A stretch of DNA of 64,000 nucleotides from a bacterium. GTDB lineage: Bacteria; Planctomycetota; UBA1135; UBA2386. The notes beneath the pieces are model-generated. The model was not told where the DNA came from and did not search any database. It saw nothing but the letters and a program-made list of their open reading frames with translations. Shown here piece by piece: positions 25,910 through 34,449 of this stretch (the stretch's first letter is position 1; each line of letters opens with the position of its first letter). The stretch lies in NCBI GenBank assembly GCA_030432695.1, contig JAUILN010000007.1:124001-188000 (forward strand), read 5' to 3'. A program made the position numbers and the translations under genes.

Positions 25910-26781
25910 TCGGAACCCTTCGCAGTCGGAGCTTCGAGCACCGGCCCGCCACGGGACACGCGAATCCGCAGGCTCGCACCGGCCGCGATGCGCCGAATCA
26001 GCTGCAGCGAAACCGTCGACCCGTCCGCAGCGCGCACCGCCAGGTCGTCGCCGACCGCGAAGGGCGCACGGTCGATCCGGTCAGCGGGTGCGCCGGGTTC
26101 CGACGTCTCCACCGAAGCGATCTCGCCGACCACCGACACCTCGCACTCGCCGCCGCCCGGCGCTTCAGCGAACTGCACGCAGAAGCCCGGGTCTGCCGCG
26201 AACTCGACCTCCCAGTGGCCGGTCCGCACGCGGCGCGTGCCCCCGGACCGTAGAGCCAGGACACCACCCTCCCAGCGAGAGTCGGGCCCTTCGAGCAGCC
26301 GACCGTCGAGTTCGAAACGACTCGTCCAACCGAGCTGCCAGGTCAACCAGCTGGTGCCGGGCCGCGGCAGGCGGGCCCGCACCATCTCGCCGTCGAAGTA
26401 CCAGGCCCCCGAGTCGTCGCTCTCGCAGCGGACCAACCGACTCCGGTCGACGTTGGACCGCCCGTCCCGGGTCTGGCCCTCGTACACCCGCATGTGGATC
26501 CGCCCCCGCGTCGCCGCTCCGGAGCCCACCGCCTCCACCGCGAACGCCCGCTCGCCGGGCGCGCCGGGCACCGGCTCCAGCGACTCCCAGGTGGCCCGCG
26601 CCCGGAACGGTTCGAACACCGCGGGCCGCGGGGCCTCGCCCGGGGCGTGCGGCAGGATCACGGCACCGGGATCGTCGGCCACCACCACCACGTCCATCGC
26701 GCGGTAGATCGACGCGGTCGAACACGCGACGAACAGCGGAGCACAGCAACCGAGTGCCAGGACGATGGAAGCGCGACGCAC
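25876..26781 (-). CDS. Hypothetical lipoprotein
   Basis: A 301-residue protein with a lipoprotein signal peptide (LFVACSTAS, lipobox Cys20), so it should be anchored in a membrane outside the cytoplasm. The rest is beta-rich without a recognised domain. A stretch near 240-290 (APFAVGDDLAVRAADGSTVS, then RIRVSRGGPVLE) has the feel of a small PEGA- or OB-like module. The final residues overlap the convergent glycosyltransferase gene. Not recognised. Confidence 0.6.
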   Translation of the reverse strand: MRRASIVLALGCCAPLFVACSTASIYRAMDVVVVADDPGAVILPHAPGEAPRPAVFEPFRARATWESLEPVPGAPGERAFAVEAVGSGAATRGRIHMRVYEGQTRDGRSNVDRSRLVRCESDDSGAWYFDGEMVRARLPRPGTSWLTWQLGWTSRFELDGRLLEGPDSRWEGGVLALRSGGTRRVRTGHWEVEFAADPGFCVQFAEAPGGGECEVSVVGEIASVETSEPGAPADRIDRAPFAVGDDLAVRAADGSTVSLQLIRRIAAGASLRIRVSRGGPVLEAPTAKGSDQPAAEAITRS

Positions 26782-26933
26782 GGGGCCAGCATCGCACGGG
26801 AGCCGATCGCCGTCGACGTACCGGACCGACCGCGAGGAATCCGGGATCGGGCCGTCGCCCGACGCGCCCTACAGCAACCACCGCGGAACGCCGCGCTCCC
26901 CCTGCCGGGCTGCGGCGCGGAGAGAGTCCCGAG

Positions 26934-28214
26934 ATGACCCCTGACCGCCTCGCGCTCGCCGCCGGTTTGGCACTCACCCTCGCAGCCGGCCTGCTGCCCG
27001 CCCAGGTCCAGACCCGTGGCCGCCTGATCGGCTACACCGCGCCGACCACCTCGCCCGCCCTCACCCCACCGGCCGTCCTCCGCCAGACGATCTGCACCCC
27101 GCTCGAGCGGGTCTGTGCGACGGCCGACATCGGCATCCCGGCGGCGCCCCACGCCGGCGGCCTCGCCTACGACGGCACCGACAAGGCCTTCTGGTACACC
27201 CAGGGCACGCGCCTGTTCCAGATCTCCCTGGACGGCTGCGAGCGGCTGTGCGCCGCCGCGACCGAACGGACCCTGGGCGGTGACACGCTCACCACCGGTC
27301 TCGCCTACAGCGAAGCCCGTCGGACGCTCTACGAGCTCGAGTCGATCCCTGGCGTCGCGGCCTTCCACGCGCTGTCGACCGTGCGCTGCCCGCCCGCCCC
27401 GACCGGATCGTGCCGCTTCGCGCTGCCCACCGACCGCCACCTCGCCGGTGCGATCGCCATCGATCAACGCAATGGCGTCGTCTACTACGCCGCGTCGATC
27501 TTCGATCCCGCGGCGGCGAGTCCGCAGAACGTGATCCTCGGCGCGCAGCTCACGAGCCCGTGCGACATCGTCTGCCGTTTCCCCGTGACGAGCTGCGGCC
27601 GCGTCAGCCTCGGGGCGATCCGCGGCATGGCCTACGACGACTGCGACGGCACGCTGTACGTCACCGACGGCTCGCAGACCACCATCCTGCGCCGCGGCTC
27701 GCTGCGGCCCTGCGACTTCACCGCAGTCGGCTGCTGCGACCTCGGCCCGACCCGCGCCGCCTGGTTCGGTCTCGACATCGAAGCGATCCATGCCGACGGC
27801 GTCGGCCGCGGCTGCTCCGATGCGAGCTGTCCGAGGTGCACGCCGACCCTGTCGGCGGTCGGTGATCCGGTGGTCGGCAATGCCGGCTTCGCGCTGGCGA
27901 TCGAAGACGGTCCCGCCGGTGGCCGCGCCTTCCTCGGCTTCAACGTGGGGGGCTGCGTCCCGCAGCGCTTCCCGTTCCTCTGCGGGCCGTTCTACCCGAA
28001 CGCTCAGAACGTGATCTTCGAGCCGGTCGGCACCCTGCAGGGCACGATGGGCCAGCCGTGCTCCGGTCGCGCGCTGTATCGCATTCCGGTGCCGGTCGAC
28101 TACGCGCTGTGCGGTGGCGCCCTGTGCTTCCAGGGGCTGATCTTCTGCCCGAGCACCGGCATCCCGCCGGGCACCGCGTTGACCAATGCGCTGCAGGTGG
28201 TGGTCGACGCGTGA
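26934..28214 (+). CDS. Secreted Cys-rich protein with shared C-terminal tail
   Basis: A 426-residue exported protein: signal peptide (LAAGLALTLAAGLLPAQ), then a repeat region with blade-like strands (GGLAYDGTDKAFWYTQGTRL, TTGLAYSEARRTLYEL, IRGMAYDDCDGTLYV) suggesting a beta-propeller. At least 20 cysteines occur, many paired (CDIVCRF, DASCPRC, GCCDLG), implying disulfides outside the cytoplasm. From about 300 the tail (VGDPVVGNAGFALAIED, ending in a GTALTNALQVVVDA-type motif) matches those of the Kelch and beta-helix proteins further along. The ATG at 26934 precedes the signal peptide. Function unknown. Confidence 0.65.
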   Translation: MTPDRLALAAGLALTLAAGLLPAQVQTRGRLIGYTAPTTSPALTPPAVLRQTICTPLERVCATADIGIPAAPHAGGLAYDGTDKAFWYTQGTRLFQISLDGCERLCAAATERTLGGDTLTTGLAYSEARRTLYELESIPGVAAFHALSTVRCPPAPTGSCRFALPTDRHLAGAIAIDQRNGVVYYAASIFDPAAASPQNVILGAQLTSPCDIVCRFPVTSCGRVSLGAIRGMAYDDCDGTLYVTDGSQTTILRRGSLRPCDFTAVGCCDLGPTRAAWFGLDIEAIHADGVGRGCSDASCPRCTPTLSAVGDPVVGNAGFALAIEDGPAGGRAFLGFNVGGCVPQRFPFLCGPFYPNAQNVIFEPVGTLQGTMGQPCSGRALYRIPVPVDYALCGGALCFQGLIFCPSTGIPPGTALTNALQVVVDA

Positions 28215-28267
28215 GACGGGCACCTCGCGGTTCCTGATCGAGTCATCGGGGCCTACGCTGCGGCCCG

Positions 28268-28996
28268 ATGATGCTCCGCGCCTGGCAACGCTTCCGGCAG
28301 ACCGCCCGCACCGACTGGCCGTGGCTGGTCCTCGAGTTCGCGGTGGTCGTAGCCGGCGTGACGCTGTCGTTCGCGCTGCAGGACTGGCGCGACCAGCGCG
28401 ACGCCGGAACGGACCGCCATCGCCTGTTGAAGGCGCTGCGCGACGACCTGCTGACCGACGTGGCGATGCTCGAACAGGATCTCGCGGTCCTGGACGCCCT
28501 CGCGGCTGCTCACTGGCTGGTGCTCGACGAGGAGCGCCGGGGCGCAGCCTCTCCAGAGGACCTCGACACGGCCCTCGATCGGATCATCACCTACAAGGTC
28601 TTCACGCCGAACGACACCACCTGGCGGATGATGGAGTCGACCGGCAGCCTCACCCTGATGGATGCCGAGGCGCTGCTGCCGAGGGTCGTGCGCCTCTACG
28701 AGCAGGGCTATCCGGGCGTCGAGGAGTGGGCGCACATCAACCGCGACTTCGTGCTGCGCGAGCTGATCCCGTTCGTCGACGCGCACGCACCGTTCGTCGG
28801 CGCAACCGAGGATGCACTGTCGGTCGCCGGCCTGCACCGGACGCTGCCGACCCTGGTCGCGCTTTCCCACTACATGAACCTGGTGCGCACCGGCCGGCTC
28901 TACAAGTCGGCGCAGCGCGCGGTCACCCTCGGCGTCAAGGACGAGGCCCAGGCCATCGCGGACGCGATCGCGGAGCGGCTGGCCGAGGACTCGTAA
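28268..28996 (+). CDS. DUF6090-like membrane-anchored protein
   Basis: A 242-residue protein with one N-terminal membrane span (WLVLEFAVVVAGVTLSFAL) followed by QDWRDQRD and a largely helical region. The combination of a span reading LEF-VVV-GV and a polar -x-W- motif right after it is typical of the DUF6090 family, whose function is unknown. The helical part may face the periplasm. Two consecutive ATG codons open the frame; I take the first. It ends just before the palindromic repeat cluster. Confidence 0.6.
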   Translation: MMLRAWQRFRQTARTDWPWLVLEFAVVVAGVTLSFALQDWRDQRDAGTDRHRLLKALRDDLLTDVAMLEQDLAVLDALAAAHWLVLDEERRGAASPEDLDTALDRIITYKVFTPNDTTWRMMESTGSLTLMDAEALLPRVVRLYEQGYPGVEEWAHINRDFVLRELIPFVDAHAPFVGATEDALSVAGLHRTLPTLVALSHYMNLVRTGRLYKSAQRAVTLGVKDEAQAIADAIAERLAEDS

Positions 28997-29063
28997 GGGT
29001 CCGGGTGAACGGGATCCGCTGACCGAGATCCGCGCCTGGGTCTTCGCGCCGCACCCCTGACCC

Positions 29064-29188
29064 GTTTCTGTCGTAGTCGGTGCCAGGCACGAACCACGAC
29101 AGACTTTGCCATGCAGGATGTGTCGCGGTCGGTGCCTGGCACCAACCACGACACGCGGTCGGTGCCTGGCACCAACCACGACAGAAAC
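29064..29188. repeat. Cluster of three REP-like palindromic repeats with terminal inverted repeat
   Basis: Three imperfect palindromes of about 33 bp share the core GGTGCC-(A/T)-GGCAC: 29069-29101, 29121-29153 and about 29152-29183. Units 2 and 3 are almost identical. The whole block is bounded by an 11-bp inverted repeat, GTTTCTGTCGT (29064-29074) and ACGACAGAAAC (29178-29188). It fills the 263-bp gap between the DUF6090-like gene and the dehydrogenase gene. The organisation is like REP/BIME elements; the same core reappears at 62574-62612. No transposase (RAYT) gene is in the window. Confidence 0.7.
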
Positions 29189-29259
29189 CGCGGAGGCCGC
29201 CGCGGGATCCACCGATCCGCAGGCGACCGCGACCGACCTGCGCGCCAGAATGGCCGGTG

Positions 29260-30027
29260 ATGATCGATCTCCAGGACAAGGTCACGCTCGTCACCGGTGC
29301 CGGTTCGGGCATCGGGCGCGCCATCGCCGAGACGTTCGCCAAGGCCGGTGCGCGGGTCTGGGTCACCGACGTGGACGCGGCGAGCGGTGAGGAGACGGTG
29401 TCGAGGATCGCGGGCTCGGGCGGCAACGCGTCGTTCCTGGCGCTCGACGTCCGCGACCAGGCCGACCGCGCCGCGGTGCGCGACGAGGTGCACCGCACCG
29501 ACGGCCGTCTCGACGTGCTGGTCAACAACGCCGGGGTCGGACATGTCGGCACCGCGCTGACCACCACGCTCGAGGACCTCGACCGCCTGCACGACGTCAA
29601 CGTCCGCGGGCTTCTGGCGATCACCCAGGCCTTCCTGCCGCACATGGTCGAGCGCGGCGCGGGCAACATCGTGAACATGGCGTCGATCGGCGGCGTGGTG
29701 GGCATCCGCGACCGACTCGCCTACTGCACCACCAAGTTCGCGGTGGTCGGCCTCACCAAGTCGATGGCGCTCGACCACGCGATGCAGGGCATCCGGGTCA
29801 ACTGCATCTGCCCGGGCCGCGTCGAGACCCCGTTCGTCCAGGCCCGCCTGGCCGAGTATCCCGACCCGAAGAAGGCCTACGAGGAGATGTGCGCCACGCA
29901 GGCCAACGGCCGGATGGCCGCTCCCTCGGAGATCGCCGACGCTGCGCTCTACCTCGCCAGCGACGCGTCGTCGATGGTCACCGGCACCTGCTTCATGATC
30001 GACGGCGGTTGGTCGGCCGGGAAGTAA
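29260..30027 (+). CDS. SDR dehydrogenase, probable 2-keto-3-deoxy-L-fuconate dehydrogenase
   Basis: A 255-residue classical short-chain dehydrogenase/reductase. The cofactor motif TGAGSGIGRAI sits near residue 13, with NNAG near 89, catalytic Ser in MASIGG and the YCTTK catalytic pair. The C-terminal IDGGWSAGK is typical. Beside an L-fuconate dehydratase and a fumarylacetoacetase-fold hydrolase, the expected job is NAD(P)+-dependent oxidation of 2-keto-3-deoxy-L-fuconate at C4. An L-fucose dehydrogenase role is an alternative. The ATG is at 29260 (a GTG lies just upstream); the next gene starts 36 bp after the stop, so these form an operon. Confidence 0.8.
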   Translation: MIDLQDKVTLVTGAGSGIGRAIAETFAKAGARVWVTDVDAASGEETVSRIAGSGGNASFLALDVRDQADRAAVRDEVHRTDGRLDVLVNNAGVGHVGTALTTTLEDLDRLHDVNVRGLLAITQAFLPHMVERGAGNIVNMASIGGVVGIRDRLAYCTTKFAVVGLTKSMALDHAMQGIRVNCICPGRVETPFVQARLAEYPDPKKAYEEMCATQANGRMAAPSEIADAALYLASDASSMVTGTCFMIDGGWSAGK

Positions 30028-30063
30028 CCGAACGCCCCGCCACGCCCCCCTCTCAATCCCGCG

Positions 30064-31356
30064 ATGAAGATCGTCGACCTCGAGACCCTCGACGTCCGTT
30101 TCCCCACCAGCCGCGGCCTGCACGGATCGGACGCGATGAACGTCGATCCGGACTACTCCGCCGCCTACGTGATCCTCAGGACCGACGCCGGCATCGACGG
30201 CCACGGTCTGACCTTCACCGTCGGCCGCGGCAACGAGCTCTGCGTAGCCGCCATCGAAGCGCTGCGGGGCTTCGTCGTCGGCCGGACGCTGGACGGCATC
30301 CGCCAGGACATGGCCGGCTTCTGGCGCAGCCTGGTCGGCGACAGCCAGCTCCGCTGGGTCGGCCCCGAGAAGGGCGTGGTGCACCTCGCGGTCGGTGCGG
30401 TGGTCAACGCGGTCTGGGACCTCTGGGCCCGAGAAGCCGGCCAGCCGCTGTGGAAGCTGCTCAGCGGTCTGTCGGCGGACGAGATCGTCGCGGCGATCGA
30501 CTTCCGCCACATCACCGACGCGCTGACCCCCGACGAGGCCCGCCAGCTCCTCGACCGCCAGGGCGCGGGTGCCACCGCCCGCATGGAGGAGGCCGAGCGC
30601 GTCGGCGTCCGCGCCTACACCACCTCTGCCGGCTGGCTCGGCTACACCGACGAGCAGGTCCACTCGGCGGTGGCGACCGGCATCCAGCAGGGCTTCCGCC
30701 ACTTCAAGATGAAGGTCGGTCGCGACCGCGCCGACGACGTGCGCCGCGCCACCCTGATCCGCGAGGCGATCGGCGACGAGCGCTTCCTGATGACCGACGC
30801 CAACCAGGTCTGGGACGTGCCGGTGGCGATCGACTGGATGCGCGACCTCGCGGCGTTCGAACCGCTGTGGATCGAGGAGCCGACCAGCCCCGACGACATC
30901 CTCGGCCACCGCGCGATCAAGGAAGGCGTCGCACCGATCGGCGTCGCCACCGGCGAGCAGTGCCACAACCGGGTCATGTTCAAGCAGTTCCTCCAGGCCG
31001 ACGCGATCGACTTCGTGCAGATCGACGCGGCGCGGGTCGGCGGCGTGAACGAGAACCTCGCGATCCTGCTGATGGCCGCCAAGTACGGCAAGCCCGTCTG
31101 CCCCCACGCCGGCGGCGTCGGCCTCTGCGAGTACGTCCAGCACCTCTCCCTGTTCGACCTCGTCCGCGTCGGCGGCGATGCCGGCGGCCAACGCGTCGTC
31201 GAATACGTCGACCACCTCCACGAGCACTTCCTCGACCCCTGCGTGATCGAGGACGGTCATTACCGCGCGCCAACGAAACCCGGCTTCTCGATCGAGATGC
31301 ACGCCGACTCGCTCCGCGACCATAGCTGGCCGGACGGCAAGGTGTGGCGGAGCTGA
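30064..31356 (+). CDS. fucD: L-fuconate dehydratase (enolase superfamily)
   Basis: A 430-residue enzyme that dehydrates L-fuconate to 2-keto-3-deoxy-L-fuconate. The sequence matches the FucD/ENOSF1 family closely: FPTSRGLHGSDAMNVDPDYS at the start, WVGPEKGVVHLAVGAVVNAV, and AYTTSAGWLGYTDEQ. Superfamily residues are in place: the Lys pair in FKMKVG (215/217), Asp245, Glu271 and Glu298 for Mg2+, and His348 in CPHAGGVGLCE as acid/base. Length is normal. It lies between the SDR and hydrolase genes, in pathway order, and is the strongest marker that the cluster handles L-fucose. Confidence 0.92.
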   Translation: MKIVDLETLDVRFPTSRGLHGSDAMNVDPDYSAAYVILRTDAGIDGHGLTFTVGRGNELCVAAIEALRGFVVGRTLDGIRQDMAGFWRSLVGDSQLRWVGPEKGVVHLAVGAVVNAVWDLWAREAGQPLWKLLSGLSADEIVAAIDFRHITDALTPDEARQLLDRQGAGATARMEEAERVGVRAYTTSAGWLGYTDEQVHSAVATGIQQGFRHFKMKVGRDRADDVRRATLIREAIGDERFLMTDANQVWDVPVAIDWMRDLAAFEPLWIEEPTSPDDILGHRAIKEGVAPIGVATGEQCHNRVMFKQFLQADAIDFVQIDAARVGGVNENLAILLMAAKYGKPVCPHAGGVGLCEYVQHLSLFDLVRVGGDAGGQRVVEYVDHLHEHFLDPCVIEDGHYRAPTKPGFSIEMHADSLRDHSWPDGKVWRS

Positions 31357-31384
31357 GTCCCCCCGCAGCCTGATGAACTGCCCC

Positions 31385-32212
31385 ATGAAGATCATCCGCT
31401 ACCTCGACCCCGACGGCGCGACGCGCTTCGGCGGCACCTCCTCCCCAGACTCCGACGAATACCGCGTGCTCGCCGGTGACCCGCTCGGTGCCCACGAACT
31501 GACCGCCGAACCCTGCGACATCGCCAAGCTGCTGGCACCGGTCGAACCGACGCAGATCCTGTGCATCGGGTTGAACTACCAGCGGCACGCCGACGAGTCC
31601 GGCATCAAGGTCGGGCCCGATCCGGTATTGTTCGTGAAGGGCGTGAACACGCTGCAGCATCCCGGCGACCCGATCGTGCTGCCGCGCCACCTGGAGAGCA
31701 CCGAGGTCGACTACGAGTGCGAGCTGGCGGTGGTGATCGGCCGGCACGCGAGCGGGCGGCCCTGCAAGAACGTCTCGCGCGACGAGGCCCTCGAGTTCGT
31801 CGCCGGCTACACCTGCGCCAACGACGTCAGCTCGCGCGACTGGCAGATCAAGCGCGGGGGCGGGCAATGGTGCCGCGGCAAGTTCTTCGACACCTACGCG
31901 CCGCTCGGACCGTGCCTGGTCACGCCGGCGCTGATCCCCGATCCGCAGGGCCTCCGCATCCGCACCGAACTCAACGGCGAGCAGGTCCAGAACAGCAACA
32001 CGTCGGACATGATCCACGACGTGCGCAAGCTGATCGCCTTCCTCAGCGGTTCGACCACGCTGGTGCCCGGCACGGTGATCCTCACCGGCACCCCCGAGGG
32101 TGTGGGCATGGCCGCGAACCCGCAGCGCTACCTGCGCGCCGGCGACGAGGTGACGATCGAGATCGAGAAGATCGGTCGGCTCACCAATCCGGTGGTCGAG
32201 GAACAGGTCTGA
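31385..32212 (+). CDS. Fumarylacetoacetase-fold hydrolase, probable 2,4-diketo-3-deoxy-L-fuconate hydrolase
   Basis: A 275-residue FAH-fold enzyme. Family motifs are ILCIGLNYQRHADESG, PVLFVKGVNTL, the metal-binding VDYECELAVVIG, ANDVSSRDWQ, GKFFDTYAPLGPCLV and LTGTPEGVGM. In this setting it should cleave 2,4-diketo-3-deoxy-L-fuconate hydrolytically to pyruvate and L-lactate, the last step of the oxidative fucose route; other acylpyruvate substrates are possible. The ATG at 31385 is preferred over the one at 31373 because family proteins start at the KIIRYLD region. It follows the dehydratase by 28 bp. Confidence 0.85.
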   Translation: MKIIRYLDPDGATRFGGTSSPDSDEYRVLAGDPLGAHELTAEPCDIAKLLAPVEPTQILCIGLNYQRHADESGIKVGPDPVLFVKGVNTLQHPGDPIVLPRHLESTEVDYECELAVVIGRHASGRPCKNVSRDEALEFVAGYTCANDVSSRDWQIKRGGGQWCRGKFFDTYAPLGPCLVTPALIPDPQGLRIRTELNGEQVQNSNTSDMIHDVRKLIAFLSGSTTLVPGTVILTGTPEGVGMAANPQRYLRAGDEVTIEIEKIGRLTNPVVEEQV

Positions 32213-32237
32213 TCGACGCCACTCCGGGAGGCGACCT

Positions 32238-33275
32238 TCAGCCCTGCTGCTTCCACGCCGGCCGGTAGCCGAGACCCAGCGTGACGATGCGCTGGATCAG
32301 CTCCTCGTAGCGGAGCCCGGCCGCCTCGGCCGACTCGGCGAAGTCTTCGCCGAAGCACAGGTCGGGGTTCGGATTGGCCTCGAGCACGTAGAGGCGCTCC
32401 TCGTCGTCCATACGCAAGTCGATCCGCGCGAACCCCGAGAGTTCGAGCGCCTTGTAGATCCGCCGCGCCAGCCGCGAGACCGCGGCCGCCTGCTTGTCGT
32501 CGAGGCCCTTGGCAGGACCGGTGCGCAGGCCGATGCGCTCCTGGTAGTCCCAGTCGGTCTTCGCCCGTGCGGTGGCGATCGGATACGAGCCCGACGGGAG
32601 CTTGTCGAAGTAGAGCTCCCAGACCGGGAACGTCACCAGCCGGTCATTGCCGAGCACGCCGATCGTGACCTCACGGCCACCGATGTACTCCTCGATGATC
32701 ACGTCGTTGCCGATCCGCTCGTGCACGAACTCGATCCGCTCGCGCATCGCCTCGAAGTCGTGGACCACCGAGGCCTGCGCGATGCCGAGCGACGCGTGCT
32801 CGGCGACGGTCTTCACGATCACCGGGAACTTCGCGCGCGTCGGCTCCTTGATCTTCTGCCCACGCCGATAGACCTGGAATCCCGGCACCTTGATCCGGTG
32901 GTAGTGCAGCAGCTTCTTCGACAACGCCTTGTCGTTGGCCAGCAGCAGGCCGCGCGGATTGGCGCCGGTGTAGGGCGTCTTCAGCAGCTCGAGGTAGCTG
33001 ACCACATGGGCGTCGTAGATGCCGATGTCGTGGAAGTAGCGCAGCAGGTTGAAGGCGATGTGCGGCCGGAACTCCTGGATCGCGTCGCGGATCGGCGCGA
33101 GTTCGTCGGCGACTCCCAGCACCCGCACCTCGTGGCCGAGCGCGTCCAGCGCCTGCACGACGTCGTACTCCATCTTGAACGGATGGATCTCCTCGTCGCT
33201 CAGCCCCTCGATCGAGTCGGGGGGCACGAATTCCTGGTGCATCAGGGCCAGGACCCGCAGCTTCCTCCGGCTCAT
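32238..33275 (-). CDS. ATP-grasp ligase (D-Ala-D-Ala ligase-like)
   Basis: A 345-residue ATP-grasp enzyme related to D-alanine-D-alanine ligases. Visible parts are the N-terminal LALMHQEFVPPDS, PYTGANPRGLLLANDKALSK (the Lys region of the family), FPVIVKTVAEHASLGI (nucleotide-binding lysine and glycine loop), IIEEYIGGREVTIGVLG, and FARIDLRMDDEERLYVLEANPNPDLCF with the Mg2+-binding DxR...ExNxNP set. Substrates are unknown; because it is not with cell-wall genes and overlaps a metallopeptidase gene (ATGA), it may ligate an amino acid or peptide in a small conserved two-gene system. It is convergent with the fucose hydrolase gene. Confidence 0.85.
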   Translation of the reverse strand: MSRRKLRVLALMHQEFVPPDSIEGLSDEEIHPFKMEYDVVQALDALGHEVRVLGVADELAPIRDAIQEFRPHIAFNLLRYFHDIGIYDAHVVSYLELLKTPYTGANPRGLLLANDKALSKKLLHYHRIKVPGFQVYRRGQKIKEPTRAKFPVIVKTVAEHASLGIAQASVVHDFEAMRERIEFVHERIGNDVIIEEYIGGREVTIGVLGNDRLVTFPVWELYFDKLPSGSYPIATARAKTDWDYQERIGLRTGPAKGLDDKQAAAVSRLARRIYKALELSGFARIDLRMDDEERLYVLEANPNPDLCFGEDFAESAEAAGLRYEELIQRIVTLGLGYRPAWKQQG

Positions 33276-34318
33276 CGCTGGTACTCCTGCCTCCCGCCGC
33301 TCAGGAAGCGCATGGTCAACGCGGTCACGAGAATCGCGGCGTCCCCGTGGGCGTCGGTGTCCGATCGGTCGACGAAAAGGTCGAGTTCGCGACAGCGCAC
33401 GATCAGCGCGCGCAGGACCTGGTCGACGACGTATCGGTGCTGCCCCGACAGCTCCGCGATGCGCTCACGCAGTTCGGGACGATGCCGCTTCAGGAAGGTA
33501 TCCGCCCGCCGCCGGCCGCGGCCCTCTTCTTCGCGGAACACCCGCCGCAGCAGCCGGTCGTAGGCGGTCGCGGCCTCGCGGCTGTAATGGGCCTTCTTGC
33601 GCTCGTAGTACTCGCGCAGCGTCATGCCGACCCGCGAGACCGGATCGGGACACGCGCGGCTCTTCACCACCGGCGCCTCGGTCGCGACGTCGCGCATGAC
33701 CTCGTCGACCAGCTCCAGCTTCCGCAGCGCCGGCCAGTCGGCATAGTCGCGCGCCCAGCGCTTGCGGCTCGACGACAGCCACACCGCAAAGGTCTCGGCG
33801 AAGTCCTCGACCGGATGCGACTGCGCGTACCACTGGTCGAGATGCTGCACGTGATCGCGGCTGGCGGGACGCGGCGCATACCAGTCCCGGTAGGCCACCG
33901 ACGGGCTACCGAACACCTCGCGGTAGGCCTTCCGCCGCCGGAGCCGGTAGGCATTGTCGATCGCGTGGCCGGTCTCGTGGCGCAGCAGCTTCATGCAGCC
34001 CTCCTTGCCCTCGCCCTCGACCTCGTACATCTGCGCCCGCTCGAGCCGGGTCAGCCGCGCGTCGGCCAGGAAGAACGGGATCGCGAAGCCGATCACGCCG
34101 TCGGGGGTGAACCAGTCGGTCGACAGCCAGACGTGTGGCCGGAACCGCAGACCGGCCTGCTCCAGCTCGTGGTTCAGCCGCTCGACGCAGGCCTCCAGCG
34201 GCGTCCCCTCGATCCGCAGGCCCAGATCGCGGATCCGGACCGAGAGCAGTTCCTCGCGCGGCAGTCCGTGCCACCAGTGTGCGCTCGGTTCGCGACGCGG
34301 TCGGCTCGACACACCCAT
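33272..34318 (-). CDS. Putative zinc-binding metallopeptidase
   Basis: A 348-residue protein with HETGHAIDNAYRLRRRKAYR near residue 115, an HExxH zinc motif of the putative zinc-binding metallopeptidase type. Downstream HPVEDFAETFAVWL could supply the third ligand Glu. No signal peptide is seen, so it is probably cytoplasmic. The C-terminal 90 residues are Arg-rich and helical. Its stop overlaps the ATG of the ATP-grasp gene by 4 bp, making the two a translationally coupled pair. Whether it is proteolytic is unknown. The start is chosen at 34318, with another ATG 12 bp upstream. Confidence 0.75.
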   Translation of the reverse strand: MGVSSRPRREPSAHWWHGLPREELLSVRIRDLGLRIEGTPLEACVERLNHELEQAGLRFRPHVWLSTDWFTPDGVIGFAIPFFLADARLTRLERAQMYEVEGEGKEGCMKLLRHETGHAIDNAYRLRRRKAYREVFGSPSVAYRDWYAPRPASRDHVQHLDQWYAQSHPVEDFAETFAVWLSSSRKRWARDYADWPALRKLELVDEVMRDVATEAPVVKSRACPDPVSRVGMTLREYYERKKAHYSREAATAYDRLLRRVFREEEGRGRRRADTFLKRHRPELRERIAELSGQHRYVVDQVLRALIVRCRELDLFVDRSDTDAHGDAAILVTALTMRFLSGGRQEYQR

Positions 34319-34449
34319 GGACGCGACCATAACGCGGTGTGCGGTCCCGGTCGAACGATGCACCGCGCCTGTCGTCGAGTGGACTGCCCCCACCAAGGGG
34401 GATACCTTCCGACGCCCGCCCCCCTCTCGTCTCCCTTCGGCCGCCCGAG

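Noticed and set aside
29069..29183. Possible CRISPR array
   Set aside because: Only three units, which abut or overlap without unique spacers of constant length, and the units are palindromic themselves; REP-like repeats fit better.
28900..31395. An 831-codon antisense frame over the fucose genes
   Set aside because: The plus strand encodes clear SDR and L-fuconate dehydratase motifs; the antisense translation has none and shows the composition of a shadow frame.
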